A stretch of DNA of 64,000 bases from Citrobacter sp. JGM124. GTDB lineage: Bacteria; Pseudomonadota; Gammaproteobacteria; Enterobacterales; Enterobacteriaceae. Below are positions 42,106 through 51,367 of this stretch, piece after piece. The position numbers and the translations under genes are program-made. The stretch spans positions 186,001 to 250,000 of the forward strand of contig NZ_JAERJD010000002.1 in assembly GCF_018257795.1 (NCBI RefSeq), in the 5' to 3' direction. The notes under the pieces are model-generated. The model was not told the origin of the DNA. It was given only the letters and a program-made list of their open reading frames with translations, and made no database searches. Positions within the stretch are counted from its first letter, which is position 1, and every line of letters begins with the position of its first letter.

Positions 42106-43035
42106 ATGGCGACTTATGACGTAGTTGAACGCATGACGTCAACTTTCCGTACTCTTGAACAGGCTTTGCTGCAACTTCGTGAAGGGCTGGAGCAGTCTGA
42201 GCTGCTTGCCGGGCGCGTTTTTGTACTACCGCAGATCCCGAAAGCTAAAGAGCATGATCCCGTTTCCCGTATTGCGGTGAGTCAGAGTGTCGGACAGGCG
42301 GCGCATCAGGCAAGCCTGACGCATTTAACACACCTGTTTATTCAGCAGCAGTCTGAAAATATCAGCAGCAAGGCTGCTGTGCGATTACCCGGCGCAATTT
42401 GTTACAACGTAACTCAAAAGCAGCACCAGCAGTTAACCCAACAAATATCATTAATCAACACGCTGAAACAGGCGCTGGAACAAATCATCACGGTTGATGC
42501 CGGGCTGGCTTCTGCGCAAAGATTTGAATGGGTTCATCGTTATATACCCGGTCTTATTACTCTGAATGCTTACCGGACGATTACGCTACTGGAGGCACCG
42601 GACACGGTCCGGTTTGGCTGGGCCAATAAGCACGTTATTAAAAATCTCACCCGCGAGCAGGTGCTGGAGGGGCTGAATAAAAGTCTGAAAGCTTGCCGCG
42701 CTGTTCCCCCCTGGACTAAAGAACAGTGGGCCAGCCGTCTGACGCAAGAGATCAACGACATTGCACGATTACCCGAAGAAAGCAGACTGAAAATCAAACG
42801 ACCAGTAAAAGTACAACCCGTTGCCAGGGTGTGGTATCAGCAAATTCAGAAGCAAGTACAGTATGCTTGCCCTTCCCCACTACTGATCCTCTGTCAGCGG
42901 AAACAGGGGGAGGCGATTCCTCAGATAGGTGAGCTCCTGGACTATGACGCGGACAATATTCACCACCGCCATAAACCTGATGCCCAGCCACTGGAAATGA
43001 TTATCCCCAGACTGCACCTTTACTGTCAGCATTAA
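42106..43035 (+). CDS. tus: DNA replication terminus site-binding protein Tus
   Basis: Tus binds Ter sites and blocks replication forks in one direction. The 309 residues equal E. coli Tus in length. Conserved blocks are [70 protein letters not shown] and [19 protein letters not shown], quoted in part. His and Gly residues of the lock pocket that accepts the flipped cytosine lie in FGWANKHVI and the LITLNAYRT region. The start at 42106 ([10 protein letters not shown]) follows the Ter site; the 14 upstream in-frame codons would run through Ter. Confidence 0.96.
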   Translation: MATYDVVERMTSTFRTLEQALLQLREGLEQSELLAGRVFVLPQIPKAKEHDPVSRIAVSQSVGQAAHQASLTHLTHLFIQQQSENISSKAAVRLPGAICYNVTQKQHQQLTQQISLINTLKQALEQIITVDAGLASAQRFEWVHRYIPGLITLNAYRTITLLEAPDTVRFGWANKHVIKNLTREQVLEGLNKSLKACRAVPPWTKEQWASRLTQEINDIARLPEESRLKIKRPVKVQPVARVWYQQIQKQVQYACPSPLLILCQRKQGEAIPQIGELLDYDADNIHHRHKPDAQPLEMIIPRLHLYCQH

Positions 43036-43093
43036 GTGGCCTGGTGTCTGGTTGTATGCAACGGTACTCGCCCTGCCATGGCATGTTAATACG

Positions 43094-43125
43094 TAAAAAA
43101 ACCGCCCGGTAACACTACCGGACGG
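43094..43125 (-). terminator. Terminator of fumA
   Basis: On the minus strand CCGTCCGGTA (43125-43116), loop GTGT and TACCGGGCGG (43111-43102) form a 10-bp stem with one G-U pair, followed by TTTTTTT. It begins 9 bases after the fumA stop. Confidence 0.92.
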
Positions 43126-43133
43126 CTCCCCGG

Positions 43134-44780
43134 TTATTTAAGGCATGCTGAACACTGGGAGGACAGAATTTGCTGAAAGAAGTCATTCCCTTTATCATCA
43201 ACAAGAATAAATGCCGGAAAATCTTCCACTTCAATCTTCCAGATAGCTTCCATTCCTAATTCTGGGTACTCAATACATTCGAGACTTTTGATACTGTTTT
43301 GAGCCAGTACGGCAGCCGGCCCACCAATGCTACCCAAGTAGAACCCACCATGTTTATGACAGGCATCAGTAACCTGCTGACTACGGTTACCTTTCGCCAG
43401 CATGATTTTACTCCCTCCGTTGGCCTGTAAAATATCAACATAAGAGTCCATACGCCCCGCGGTGGTCGGGCCTAACGAGCCTGAGGCATAACCCTCCGGG
43501 GTTTTAGCCGGCCCTGCATAATAAATGGGGTGATCTTTCACATATTGCGGCAAACCTTCACCGTTATCGATACGCTCTTTTAACTTCGCATGGGCAATAT
43601 CACGGGCCACTATAATGGTGCCACTCAACGAGAGTCGGGTGGACACAGGATAGGCGGAGAGTTGTGCCAGGATCTCAGACATGGGGCGGTTCAGATCAAC
43701 TTTGACGGACTCACCTTCACCGGTCTGGCGCAATGACTCTGGAATATACTTCCCGGGGTTATTTTCCAGCTTTTCTATCCAGATACCCTGCTTATTAATT
43801 TTGGCTTTAATGTTACGATCTGCCGAGCAAGAAACCCCCATACCGACAGGGCAAGATGCGCCGTGGCGTGGCAGGCGGATAACGCGAATGTCATGGGCAA
43901 AATACTTCCCGCCAAACTGCGCGCCTAAACCAAGACGTTGCGCCTCATGGAGCAACTCTTTTTCCAGCTCAAGATCACGGAATGCCTGACCGTATTCATT
44001 CCCGACGGTGGGCAATTCATCATAATACTTGGTGGAAGCCAGCTTAACCGTTTTCAGGGTGGCTTCTGCTGATGTGCCACCAATCACAAAGGCAACATGG
44101 TACGGAGGACAAGCCGCAGTACCGATACTACGCATTTTTTCGACCAAATAATGTTTAAGTTTGCCGGGTGAGAGTAACGCTTTGGTTTCCTGGTAAAGGT
44201 AGGTTTTATTGGCAGAACCTCCCCCTTTGGCAATACAGAGAAACTTGTATTCATCACCATCAACACTGTAGAGGTCTATCTGCGCGGGTAAGTTAGTGCC
44301 CGTGTTAACCTCTTGATACATATCCAGGGCCGCATTTTGGGAATAACGCAGATTATCTTCAGTGAACGTGCGATAGACCCCGAGAGATAAGGCCTCTTCA
44401 TCACCGCCACCGGTCCATACCTGCTGGCCTTTTTTACCCATGATAATCGCAGTGCCAGTATCCTGGCAGGTTGGTAATATGCCTTTAGCAGCGATTTCTG
44501 AGTTGCGCAGAAACTGCAGAGCCACATACTTGTCGTTCTCACTGGCCTCAGGATCACTCAGAATGTCTGCCACCTGCTGCTGGTGGGCCGGACGCAACAT
44601 AAATGATGCATCATGGAAAGCATGCTGGGCCAGCAAGGTCAGAGCCTGAGGGTCAATTTTTACTATTTCGTTGCCGTCAAAATGGGCAACCGAGACATAA
44701 TCACTGGTCAGTAAGTAGTACGACGTTTTATCTTTCTTTAGCGGGAAAGGTTCTTGATAATGAAACGCTTTATTCGACAT
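43134..44780 (-). CDS. fumA: Class I fumarate hydratase (aerobic) FumA
   Basis: FumA is the oxygen-sensitive 4Fe-4S fumarase of the citric acid cycle, converting fumarate to malate. The 548-residue protein begins [19 protein letters not shown] and has the cluster cysteine regions [28 protein letters not shown] and the C-terminal beta-domain [20 protein letters not shown]. It could also be called FumB by sequence, but the neighbours tus and manA point to fumA. In E. coli the class II gene fumC lies between fumA and tus; here it is absent. Confidence 0.94.
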   Translation of the reverse strand: MSNKAFHYQEPFPLKKDKTSYYLLTSDYVSVAHFDGNEIVKIDPQALTLLAQHAFHDASFMLRPAHQQQVADILSDPEASENDKYVALQFLRNSEIAAKGILPTCQDTGTAIIMGKKGQQVWTGGGDEEALSLGVYRTFTEDNLRYSQNAALDMYQEVNTGTNLPAQIDLYSVDGDEYKFLCIAKGGGSANKTYLYQETKALLSPGKLKHYLVEKMRSIGTAACPPYHVAFVIGGTSAEATLKTVKLASTKYYDELPTVGNEYGQAFRDLELEKELLHEAQRLGLGAQFGGKYFAHDIRVIRLPRHGASCPVGMGVSCSADRNIKAKINKQGIWIEKLENNPGKYIPESLRQTGEGESVKVDLNRPMSEILAQLSAYPVSTRLSLSGTIIVARDIAHAKLKERIDNGEGLPQYVKDHPIYYAGPAKTPEGYASGSLGPTTAGRMDSYVDILQANGGSKIMLAKGNRSQQVTDACHKHGGFYLGSIGGPAAVLAQNSIKSLECIEYPELGMEAIWKIEVEDFPAFILVDDKGNDFFQQILSSQCSACLK

Positions 44781-45090
44781 TTTATCTCACTTGCGACAAC
44801 AGCAACGTTAATATTATTGTTCGGCGCAAACGCCTGCGCCGCGTTAAAAACAAGTCATAATATGCTACACAATTTTTTAACAAAAACTGCGACTGATACG
44901 ACTTTTTATTGCCAAGGTTACTTCCTGGCGATTTATTGCTTTAATAAGGACATATAACCTAAATAGTTCAAGCCGTTTCCCTGTACGGTCGAAGCTGCAT
45001 CAATGGGCTGCAATCGATGCTCGTTATCGTCCTGTACCTGGCGGACTTGAAGTATGAGGGGTATCACAACATATTATCCAGGGAGCTACC
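44781..45090. other. 310-base fumA-manA divergent region
   Basis: The half next to fumA (44781-44950) is AT-rich and carries the fumA promoter. A plus-strand frame here with a hydrophobic start (44754-44957) overlaps the fumA 5' end and is not convincing. The half next to manA is filled by an ERIC-like element. GGGAGC lies at 45081-45086, just before the manA ATG. Confidence 0.6.
44953..45064. repeat. ERIC-like element with variant interior
   Basis: The left end ATAACCTAAATAGTTCAAGCC and the right end GGACTTGAAGTATGAGGGGTAT are imperfect inverted repeats (first and last ~20 bases) that match the two ends of ERIC elements, such as the pair at 50494-50739. The total is about 112 bp. The middle does not match the usual ERIC core (no GAATCCCCGGGAG, no GTGAGCGAGGAC), so it is either a diverged or a different ERIC-end MITE. 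It ends 26 bases before manA and is probably transcribed in its leader. Confidence 0.7.
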
Positions 45091-46266
45091 ATGCAAAAGC
45101 TGCGCAATTCTATCCAATATTATGCCTGGGGAAGCCATAACGCCTTAACAGCGCTTTATGGTTACCCGAATCCTGACAATCAGCCTATGGCCGAATTGTG
45201 GATGGGCGCTCACCCAAAGAGCAGTTCATATTTAGTCGATAAAGACGGTGATGAACGCGTCTTACGAGATGTGATTGACGGGGCGAAGTCGGCTTTGCTG
45301 GGGGAAACGGTAGCAGAACGTTTTGGTGAGCTCCCTTTCCTGTTCAAAGTACTGTGTGCCGCACAACCCTTGTCAATACAAGTTCACCCAAGTAAGCAAG
45401 CCGCCGTGGATGGTTTTGCCAAAGAAAATGCACGCGGTATTCCGCTGGACTCCCCCCAGCGAAATTATAAAGATCCAAATCACAAACCTGAGCTGGTTTA
45501 TGCCCTGACCCCCTTCTTAGCAATGAACGGTTTTCGTGAGTTTTCAGAGATAATGACACTACTGCAGCCAGTTTCTGAAGCACATGATTTGATTAGTCAT
45601 TTCCTTGAACAGCCAGATGAAAAACAACTATCACAGCTTTTTGCAGGTTTACTGGCCCTGGAGGGCGAACCAAAAAACCAGGCCCTTGCGGTCTTAAAAT
45701 CAGCCCTTTCCCGTCAGCAAGGTGAGCCCTGGGATACCATTCGCAGTATCAGTAAGTTTTATCCTAATGACACGGGCCTCTTCTCACCATTATTATTGAA
45801 CGTGGTAAAACTGGCACCTGGTGAGGCAATGTTCCTGTTTGCAGAGACGCCGCACGCTTATCTTGATGGTGTCGCTCTTGAAGTCATGGCGAATTCAGAT
45901 AATGTGTTACGTGCAGGGCTAACACCAAAATACATTGATATTCCTGAACTTATCGCTAATGTTAAGTTTATAGCCAAACCGGCGAATCAGTTGCTGATGC
46001 AACCTGAACAGCACGGTGACAGTCTGGACTTCCCGATCCCTGTTGATGATTTTGCTTTCTCTATCCATACATTGCGTACCGAGGCAGTGCCGCTTGTGCA
46101 ACGAAGTGCCGCCATCGTTTTTTGTATTGAAGGAGAAGCTGTACTGTCCCGCGCGCAGCAGCAGTTAGTGCTTAACGCTGGTGAGTCAGCGTTCATTGCC
46201 GCTAATGAACCTTCCGTCAGTATCAGTGGCCATGGGCGGCTGGCTCGTGTTTACAACAAAGTTTAA
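45091..46266 (+). CDS. manA: Mannose-6-phosphate isomerase ManA
   Basis: ManA is the zinc-dependent type I phosphomannose isomerase linking fructose-6-phosphate to mannose and capsule sugars. The 391-residue protein has the zinc-binding LSIQVHPSKQ (Gln, His), the Glu in HKPELVYAL and the His in FAETPHAYLDG near residue 257. The N terminus MQKLRNSIQYYAWG is family-typical. GGGAGC precedes the ATG. Confidence 0.97.
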   Translation: MQKLRNSIQYYAWGSHNALTALYGYPNPDNQPMAELWMGAHPKSSSYLVDKDGDERVLRDVIDGAKSALLGETVAERFGELPFLFKVLCAAQPLSIQVHPSKQAAVDGFAKENARGIPLDSPQRNYKDPNHKPELVYALTPFLAMNGFREFSEIMTLLQPVSEAHDLISHFLEQPDEKQLSQLFAGLLALEGEPKNQALAVLKSALSRQQGEPWDTIRSISKFYPNDTGLFSPLLLNVVKLAPGEAMFLFAETPHAYLDGVALEVMANSDNVLRAGLTPKYIDIPELIANVKFIAKPANQLLMQPEQHGDSLDFPIPVDDFAFSIHTLRTEAVPLVQRSAAIVFCIEGEAVLSRAQQQLVLNAGESAFIAANEPSVSISGHGRLARVYNKV

Positions 46267-46278
46267 CAAACTCTTTTT

Positions 46279-46450
46279 TGCTATAATTTGCTACGCTTAT
46301 TGTCAGTTGGTCGCTCAAACCACAGTACAGAAACGTTTAGCGTCGGGTACTGACGATATTGAGTTATGGTATTAAACAATTACCAGACAGCAAGGAAAGC
46401 CGCTTTTTTCCGTCTGGTTAGCCGTTTCAGCGCCTGTTTACAGGCGTTTT
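46279..46450 (+). other. manA-ydgA intergenic unit: extended -10 promoter to intrinsic terminator
   Basis: TGCTATAAT (46279-46287) is an extended -10 element. About 145 bases on, CGCCTG (46431-46436), loop TTTA and CAGGCG (46441-46446) form a hairpin followed by TTTT. In between, CCAGAC (46383-46388) pairs with GTCTGG (46412-46417). The segment has no open frame. It may be a small RNA, or the ydgA leader with an attenuator; the hairpin may also simply terminate manA. Confidence 0.4.
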
Positions 46451-46500
46451 CATCCACCCGGTAGGGGCGACTACCGGTACTTAATATGGAACTTAATACA

Positions 46501-48057
46501 ATGAAAAAATCTCTGGTTGCGGTTGGTGTTATTATCGCTTTGGGTGTGGTATGGACGGGATCATCCTGGTATGTTGGTAAAGAAGTCGAAGTTCGTATGG
46601 CGGATATGGTTCAAAAAGCCAATGAAGAACTCACCAAGGCATTACCTGATTCAGGGCTCGTCGTGAGCTATGAAAATTATCAACGCGGGCTGCTGGATAG
46701 CAAAATGCAGTTAGTCATTAAGACTACCGCCGACGCCAAAAGCCCTCTGTTGCCTGTTGGTGAGAATATTATCTTCAATGAAACCATCTCCCACGGCCCC
46801 CTCCCGGGTTTAACACATTTCAATTTCATCCCCGGGATGGCTTCTGTTCATTCCGAACTGGCGAAAAACGAAACCACTCAACCATTGTTTGACATGACAC
46901 AAGACAAATCACTGATTAATGGGGTGACTCGTGTCGCATTTGACGGTGCCACGTCATCTGTTATCTCTATAATCCCTGTTGATTATACTAAAGACGACAC
47001 ACATTTTGTTTTCAGTGGTAGCACAATGAACGCGGATGTTGACGCCGAAGGGGACAAAATGACCTTTGGCCTTGATGCTAACAGTGGCAGTATTAAAACC
47101 AAAAATGAAGCCGGACAGCCAACTGAAATCAGTTTCAATGGCATTAACATCACCTCTGACTCACAAAACAGTGTTGCTGATTTACGTGTAGGCACTCAGA
47201 AAGCAAGTTTAAAAAGCCTGTCACTCAATGTGGCGGATAAAGAGCTGGCTGCATTAAATGGTTTGGTGCTGTCCGCGAATACTGAACTACAGGCAGATAA
47301 AAAGAATATTGCCATTCAAACTGACTACAGTCTGGATGCACTGAAGGCGCAGGGGCACGATTTCGGTAGCGGCAAACTGGCTATTAAGCTGGACAACCTG
47401 GATGCAGAAGCCTTAAGTGCCGTGAGCCAGGCTTATGCCCAGGAATCACAAAGGTTGTTGCAAGATCCTGACATCATGCAGGATCCTGAATTGTATCGTA
47501 AAGAGATGGTTGAAGCCTTAGTAGCCAGCTTCCCACAGCTGTTAAAAGGTAATCCAAACATCAGTGTTTCACCATTAAGCTGGAAAAACAGTAAAGGTGA
47601 AGCAACCTTTAATCTGGCACTGGCGCTGAAGGATCCCCAATCTGCCAGTGCGCCTGCCGACTCTGTAGAAGGTGCATTGGGGCAATATATCACTAACCTC
47701 GATACCCGTCTGGTGATCCCTTTTGATATGGCTATCCAGCTGATGAGCCAGGTTGCGCAACTGGAAGGTGCCTCCCCTGCAGAAGCTGAAAAACTGGCAA
47801 ATCAACAAGTGAAAGGCCTGGCCGCAATGGGACAAATGTTCCATATCACTAAAGTTGAGAACAACAGCATTACTGCCAGTCTGACCTTTGCTAATGACAA
47901 AGCCACGCTCAATGGTGAAGCGATTCCATTACGTGATCTGTTTGGTAGCTTACCATTTAGCCTGGAAAGCGATGAAGGTCAGGGAGAAGCCCCGGCCGTG
48001 TCAGAACCTCAAGCTGCTCCGGGTTCAGTCGCACCAGAAGAAGCACCACAGCCATAA
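46501..48057 (+). CDS. ydgA: DUF945 family protein YdgA
   Basis: YdgA is an inner-membrane-anchored periplasmic protein of the DUF945/YdgA family; its role is not established. The 518-residue product has one N-terminal hydrophobic segment (residues 3-24) and a long beta-rich domain, with the pattern VSYENYQRGLLDSKMQL near residue 58 and ISHGPLP near residue 95. The start at 46501 (MKKSLVAVGV) is preferred over an ATG 15 bases upstream, by comparison with E. coli. The C terminus is rich in Pro, Ala and Glu. Confidence 0.92.
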   Translation: MKKSLVAVGVIIALGVVWTGSSWYVGKEVEVRMADMVQKANEELTKALPDSGLVVSYENYQRGLLDSKMQLVIKTTADAKSPLLPVGENIIFNETISHGPLPGLTHFNFIPGMASVHSELAKNETTQPLFDMTQDKSLINGVTRVAFDGATSSVISIIPVDYTKDDTHFVFSGSTMNADVDAEGDKMTFGLDANSGSIKTKNEAGQPTEISFNGINITSDSQNSVADLRVGTQKASLKSLSLNVADKELAALNGLVLSANTELQADKKNIAIQTDYSLDALKAQGHDFGSGKLAIKLDNLDAEALSAVSQAYAQESQRLLQDPDIMQDPELYRKEMVEALVASFPQLLKGNPNISVSPLSWKNSKGEATFNLALALKDPQSASAPADSVEGALGQYITNLDTRLVIPFDMAIQLMSQVAQLEGASPAEAEKLANQQVKGLAAMGQMFHITKVENNSITASLTFANDKATLNGEAIPLRDLFGSLPFSLESDEGQGEAPAVSEPQAAPGSVAPEEAPQP

Positions 48058-48068
48058 GGCTTACCAGC

Positions 48069-48099
48069 AAACCGGAAGCACCCCGTGCTTCCGGTTTTT
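48069..48099 (+). terminator. Terminator after ydgA
   Basis: AAACCGGAAGCAC (48069-48081), loop CCC, and GTGCTTCCGGTTT (48085-48097) form a 13-bp stem with the U run TTTTT. It begins 12 bases after the ydgA stop, so add has its own promoter in 48100-48274. Confidence 0.95.
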
Positions 48100-48274
48100 C
48101 GCGACCTACATCCCCTCTCTGACGACGACCGTCGTCCCACTCGCCTCCCCAAACCAGGCTGTCAAACCGCCATTCGGCAATTTATTGTTGCGCAACAGAA
48201 TGAGTTTCGTAGCATTTTATTGGCAAATATTCTTATAATATGACGCACTTCTTCTTTGTAATAATGAGTGCCCT

Positions 48275-49276
48275 ATGCTTGATACCCGCCTGCCGTTAAC
48301 CGATCTGCATCGCCATCTTGATGGTAACATTCGCGCGCAAACCATTCTTGAGCTTGGTCGTGAGTTCAACATCAGCCTACCAGCAGAGACGCTGGAAACC
48401 TTACGCCCACACGTGCAAGTGGTAGAAACCGCCCCTGATTTGGTGAGTTTTTTGCAAAAACTGGACTGGGGAGTCAACGTACTGGGCTCGCTGGAGGCAT
48501 GTCGCCGTGTCGCCTGGGAAAATATTGAAGATGCCGCCCGTAATGGTCTGCACTACGTTGAGCTGCGTTTTTCTCCAGGTTATATGGCGATGAGGCATAA
48601 CCTGCCAGTGGCGGGTGTTGTCGAAGCCGTGATAGAGGGTGTCACTCAGGGATGCCGCCATTTTGGCGTTGAGGCTCGCCTTATTGGCATAATGAGCCGT
48701 ACCTTTGGTGAAGCGGCCTGTGAAGCGGAACTGAATGCCTTACTGGCTCACCGGGATCAGATTACGGCCCTGGACTTGGCAGGGGATGAACTGGGATTTC
48801 CTGGCGGTTTATTTCTCGAGCATTTTAAGCGGGCTCGTGATGCTGGCTGGCATATTACCGTACATGCAGGCGAAGCCGCCGGCCCGGAAAGTATCTGGCA
48901 GGCCATTCGTGAACTGGGGGCTGAACGTATTGGACATGGCGTGAAAGCTGTCGAAGATCCTGCGTTGATGGATTTTCTCGCCGAACAGAGAATAGGCATT
49001 GAGTCCTGCCTGACATCCAATATTCAGACCAGCACAATAGCCACCCTGGATAAACATCCGTTAGTGAGATTCCTGGATCATGGCATCCTGGCAACCATTA
49101 ACACTGATGACCCTGCCGTTCAGGGGATTGATATCATTCATGAATATCAGGTTGCTGCCCCTCTGGCAGGATTAAGCCCGGAGCATATCCGTACTGCCCA
49201 GAAAAACGGGCTGGAAATTGCATTTTTAACCGCTGCGGAAAAACAGGCACTGATACAAAAAGTTAGCGCCTGTTAA
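48275..49276 (+). CDS. add: Adenosine deaminase Add
   Basis: Add deaminates adenosine and deoxyadenosine to inosine and deoxyinosine in purine salvage. The 333-residue TIM-barrel enzyme has the zinc-binding HRHLDG near residue 12, HAGEA near residue 197 with its metal His, the catalytic RIGHG, and the NTDDPA motif near residue 278 with the last zinc ligand Asp. Length and start match E. coli Add (MIDTSLPLTDIHRHLDGN-type N terminus). Confidence 0.97.
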   Translation: MLDTRLPLTDLHRHLDGNIRAQTILELGREFNISLPAETLETLRPHVQVVETAPDLVSFLQKLDWGVNVLGSLEACRRVAWENIEDAARNGLHYVELRFSPGYMAMRHNLPVAGVVEAVIEGVTQGCRHFGVEARLIGIMSRTFGEAACEAELNALLAHRDQITALDLAGDELGFPGGLFLEHFKRARDAGWHITVHAGEAAGPESIWQAIRELGAERIGHGVKAVEDPALMDFLAEQRIGIESCLTSNIQTSTIATLDKHPLVRFLDHGILATINTDDPAVQGIDIIHEYQVAAPLAGLSPEHIRTAQKNGLEIAFLTAAEKQALIQKVSAC

Positions 49277-49281
49277 TCGAA

Positions 49282-49314
49282 CGCCACGGTGTGCGTGCCC
49301 ACCACACCGTGGCG
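49282..49314. terminator. Hairpin between add and ydgJ
   Basis: CGCCACGGTGTG (49282-49293) and CACACCGTGGCG (49303-49314) make a perfect 12-bp stem with a 9-nt loop, 5 bases after the add stop, between convergent genes. There is no T tract on either strand. Confidence 0.55.
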
Positions 49315-49415
49315 AATATGCTATGCTCTGCCGCCCTTCACGACGTGCCAGCGGTTCTTCGCATCACGGCAACACGGTTCCAATACTGCCAAACCCTGCC
49401 GGTAGCGATAACAGG

Positions 49416-50456
49416 CTAAATAACGTCAATTGTCCTATTTTGCCGGGCAGAGGCAATACCCGCCTCAATCAGCTCCATCACGGCAATCGCATCCTTCGCT
49501 GTCACCGGATTCTCAGCAATGCCGTTCAAGGCATCCCGAATACCCGCATAGTAAGCGGGATAATCACCCGGCTCGGTTGGCAGAGGGTGTGACTCAAGTT
49601 TATCTTCCTTCGCCAGGGTCAACACGCCATCACGCGTATCCAGACCCCAGTTATCCTGAGGCAATCGGGCCCCGGCTCTGAGTTGATCTTCCTGAGGGTC
49701 TGAACCGAACTTAACATAGCTGCCCTGAGTACCATGGACGATATAACGTGCCGTTTCTGCAGCAGCCAGAACGGTACTGTGCAGGACAACCCGATGCCCG
49801 GGATATGTCAGCAGTGCATGAAAATAGTCTGTTGCTTTTGCCCCGTTACGTAACTGTGCTAAATCAACAGTAATGCTGGTCGGCTGACCAAACAAGGTGA
49901 GCGCCTGGTCGATGAGGTGTGGCCCCAGGTCGTACCAAATACCACTCCCGGCAGTGGCCTGCTCACGCCAGCGATCGCGCACAACAGGGCGATAGCGGTC
50001 AATGTGAGACTCAAAATAGACAACATCTCCCAGGCTTCCCCCGGCAAGTAGTTGCCTGAGAGTCAGGAAGTCACTGTCCCAGCGACGATTATGAAATACA
50101 GATAACAATAAACCTTGCTGCCGGGCAAGATCATCCAGCTCATACGCTTGCTCAAGGGTCAGAGTAAAGGGCTTATCGACGACCACATTTTTGCCCGCTA
50201 ACAGCGCAGACTTCGCCAGCGGGAAGTGCGTATCGTTAGGAGTTGGGATAACAATCAAGTCGATATTCGGGTCATCAAAAAGCTGCTGTGGACTCGAAAC
50301 GACTGGGGTTTGTGCCCAGTCTGCATGCACTTTTTTTGCATCACTGCTTGAGATGGCAGCAAGCACCATTCCCGGGGTTCCCGCAATCAACGGGGCATGA
50401 AATGTCTTACTGGCATAACCATAACCGACAAGCCCGACACGAATAACTTCACTCAT
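49416..50456 (-). CDS. ydgJ: Gfo/Idh/MocA-family NAD(P) oxidoreductase YdgJ
   Basis: YdgJ is a 346-residue Rossmann-fold oxidoreductase of the Gfo/Idh/MocA family. VGLVGYGYASKTFHAPLI is the cofactor-binding turn, DKPFTLTLEQA carries the conserved Lys-Pro pair, and GSGIWYDLGPHLIDQALTLFG is the substrate-side helix with the catalytic-type His. The substrate is unknown. The start at 50456 has GAGGA at a suitable distance; an ATG two codons upstream is too close to it. It is convergent with add. Confidence 0.92.
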   Translation of the reverse strand: MSEVIRVGLVGYGYASKTFHAPLIAGTPGMVLAAISSSDAKKVHADWAQTPVVSSPQQLFDDPNIDLIVIPTPNDTHFPLAKSALLAGKNVVVDKPFTLTLEQAYELDDLARQQGLLLSVFHNRRWDSDFLTLRQLLAGGSLGDVVYFESHIDRYRPVVRDRWREQATAGSGIWYDLGPHLIDQALTLFGQPTSITVDLAQLRNGAKATDYFHALLTYPGHRVVLHSTVLAAAETARYIVHGTQGSYVKFGSDPQEDQLRAGARLPQDNWGLDTRDGVLTLAKEDKLESHPLPTEPGDYPAYYAGIRDALNGIAENPVTAKDAIAVMELIEAGIASARQNRTIDVI

Positions 50457-50493
50457 TGGCATTCCTCATTTATGGGTGTGGCCCAGTTGGACG

Positions 50494-50616
50494 ATGGTAT
50501 TGTTCGAGTCTCAGGCAGGCGGCAACGCAGCGAATCCCCGGGAGCCGACATCAGTCAGTGACCGGGGTGAGCGAGGACGGCCAACGCCCCTGCGGCTTGA
50601 ACTATCACATTCATAC
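50494..50616. repeat. ERIC element, copy 1
   Basis: This is a full-length enterobacterial repetitive intergenic consensus: TTCGAGTCTCAGGCAGGCGG at the left, the core GAATCCCCGGGAGC, GTGAGCGAGGACGG, and CTTGAACTAT at the right. It lies in the promoter-side gap of ydgJ and is followed head-to-tail by a second copy about 123 bases on. Confidence 0.93.
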
Positions 50617-50739
50617 ACTAAATAGTTCGAGTCGCAGGCAGGCGGCAACGCAGCGAATCCCCGGGAGCTGACATCAGTCAGTGACCGGGGTGAGCGAGGA
50701 CAGCCAACGCACCTGCGGCTTGAACTATAACGTGTATGA
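50617..50739. repeat. ERIC element, copy 2 (tandem)
   Basis: A second full ERIC sequence in the same orientation, differing from copy 1 at only a few positions (for example GTCGCAGG for GTCTCAGG, GAGCTGAC for GAGCCGAC, GGACAGCC for GGACGGCC). The period is 123 bases (TTCGAG at 50503 and 50626). Such near-identical tandem copies suggest a recent duplication. Confidence 0.93.
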
Positions 50740-50852
50740 CCAGGATAACACAGCCAGACCATAATTACCCCAAACAAGCGTAGCGGTAGCATTCATGATA
50801 AAAACACTTATAATCACGGACTTTATTTATCTTCGGTGGTTCGGGATTTTTT

Positions 50853-51290
50853 ATGACGGTTAAACCCCCACGTATTGCTGGCTGGTTACTTGCACCTTTG
50901 GCCTGGCTTTTAATGTCACTGATTAGCAGCTCCCTGGCGGTTGCTATTTACGGGATGATGCTGCTGGCCCCTGACACTCATCAGATGATGGCCGCGCAAG
51001 GAAATAACATGCTGTTTTTATGGTATTTCTCAGTTATTTGCGCATTAGCTATGTGGTGCTATACCCTGTGGCTGACGGTGGCATTCTTTAAGCGCCGCCG
51101 CAATGTCGTCCGTCATTATATTTTGTGGCTAATGCTGTCCCTGATTCTGGCCATCAAGGCTTTTGCTCTGTCCCCCGTCAGTGACAGTCTCGCCCTGCGC
51201 CAGCTGATGTTCCCATTATTGGCTGCGGCGTTAGCAGTTCCCTACTTAAAACGGTCTAAAAGGGTTAAAGAAACTTTTATAAATCCGTAA
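50853..51290 (+). CDS. ydgK: Inner membrane protein YdgK (DUF2569)
   Basis: The 145-residue protein has four hydrophobic segments (about 9-36, 52-75, 87-105 and 115-131) and the DUF2569 start PPRIAGWLLAPLAWLLMSL. Function is unknown. It sits directly upstream of rsxA as in E. coli and is separated from it by a terminator-like hairpin. Confidence 0.88.
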   Translation: MTVKPPRIAGWLLAPLAWLLMSLISSSLAVAIYGMMLLAPDTHQMMAAQGNNMLFLWYFSVICALAMWCYTLWLTVAFFKRRRNVVRHYILWLMLSLILAIKAFALSPVSDSLALRQLMFPLLAAALAVPYLKRSKRVKETFINP

Positions 51291-51311
51291 TAACCCTACA
51301 ATCAGCCTGTT

Positions 51312-51351
51312 GCTGCCATCGATTGATTAGTCGATAATAGGCGGCTTTTTT
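51312..51351 (+). terminator. Intrinsic terminator abutting rsxA
   Basis: GCTGCC (51312-51317) pairs with GGCGGC (51340-51345) with one G-U, enclosing a second stem ATCGA/TCGAT (51318-51322, 51331-51335) with an 8-nt loop and an AATA bulge. TTTTTT follows. It ends 16 bases before the rsxA ATG, so either it ends ydgK and rsxA starts from read-through, or it is an attenuator. Confidence 0.75.
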
Positions 51352-51367
51352 CGTTTTAGGTCAAATC

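Noticed and set aside
42401-42420. GTTACAAC inside tus resembling a reverse Ter core
   Set aside because: It encodes conserved Tus residues (CYNVTQ) and mismatches Ter at several flanking positions, including the critical G.
44754-44957. 67-codon plus-strand frame with a hydrophobic N terminus between fumA and manA
   Set aside because: It starts inside the fumA 5' end and runs up to the ERIC-like element; the hydrophobic stretch arises from AT-rich DNA, and no ribosome site or family match is visible.
50511-50792. 93-codon minus-strand frame with two repeated Arg-rich blocks
   Set aside because: It is simply the translation of the two ERIC copies.
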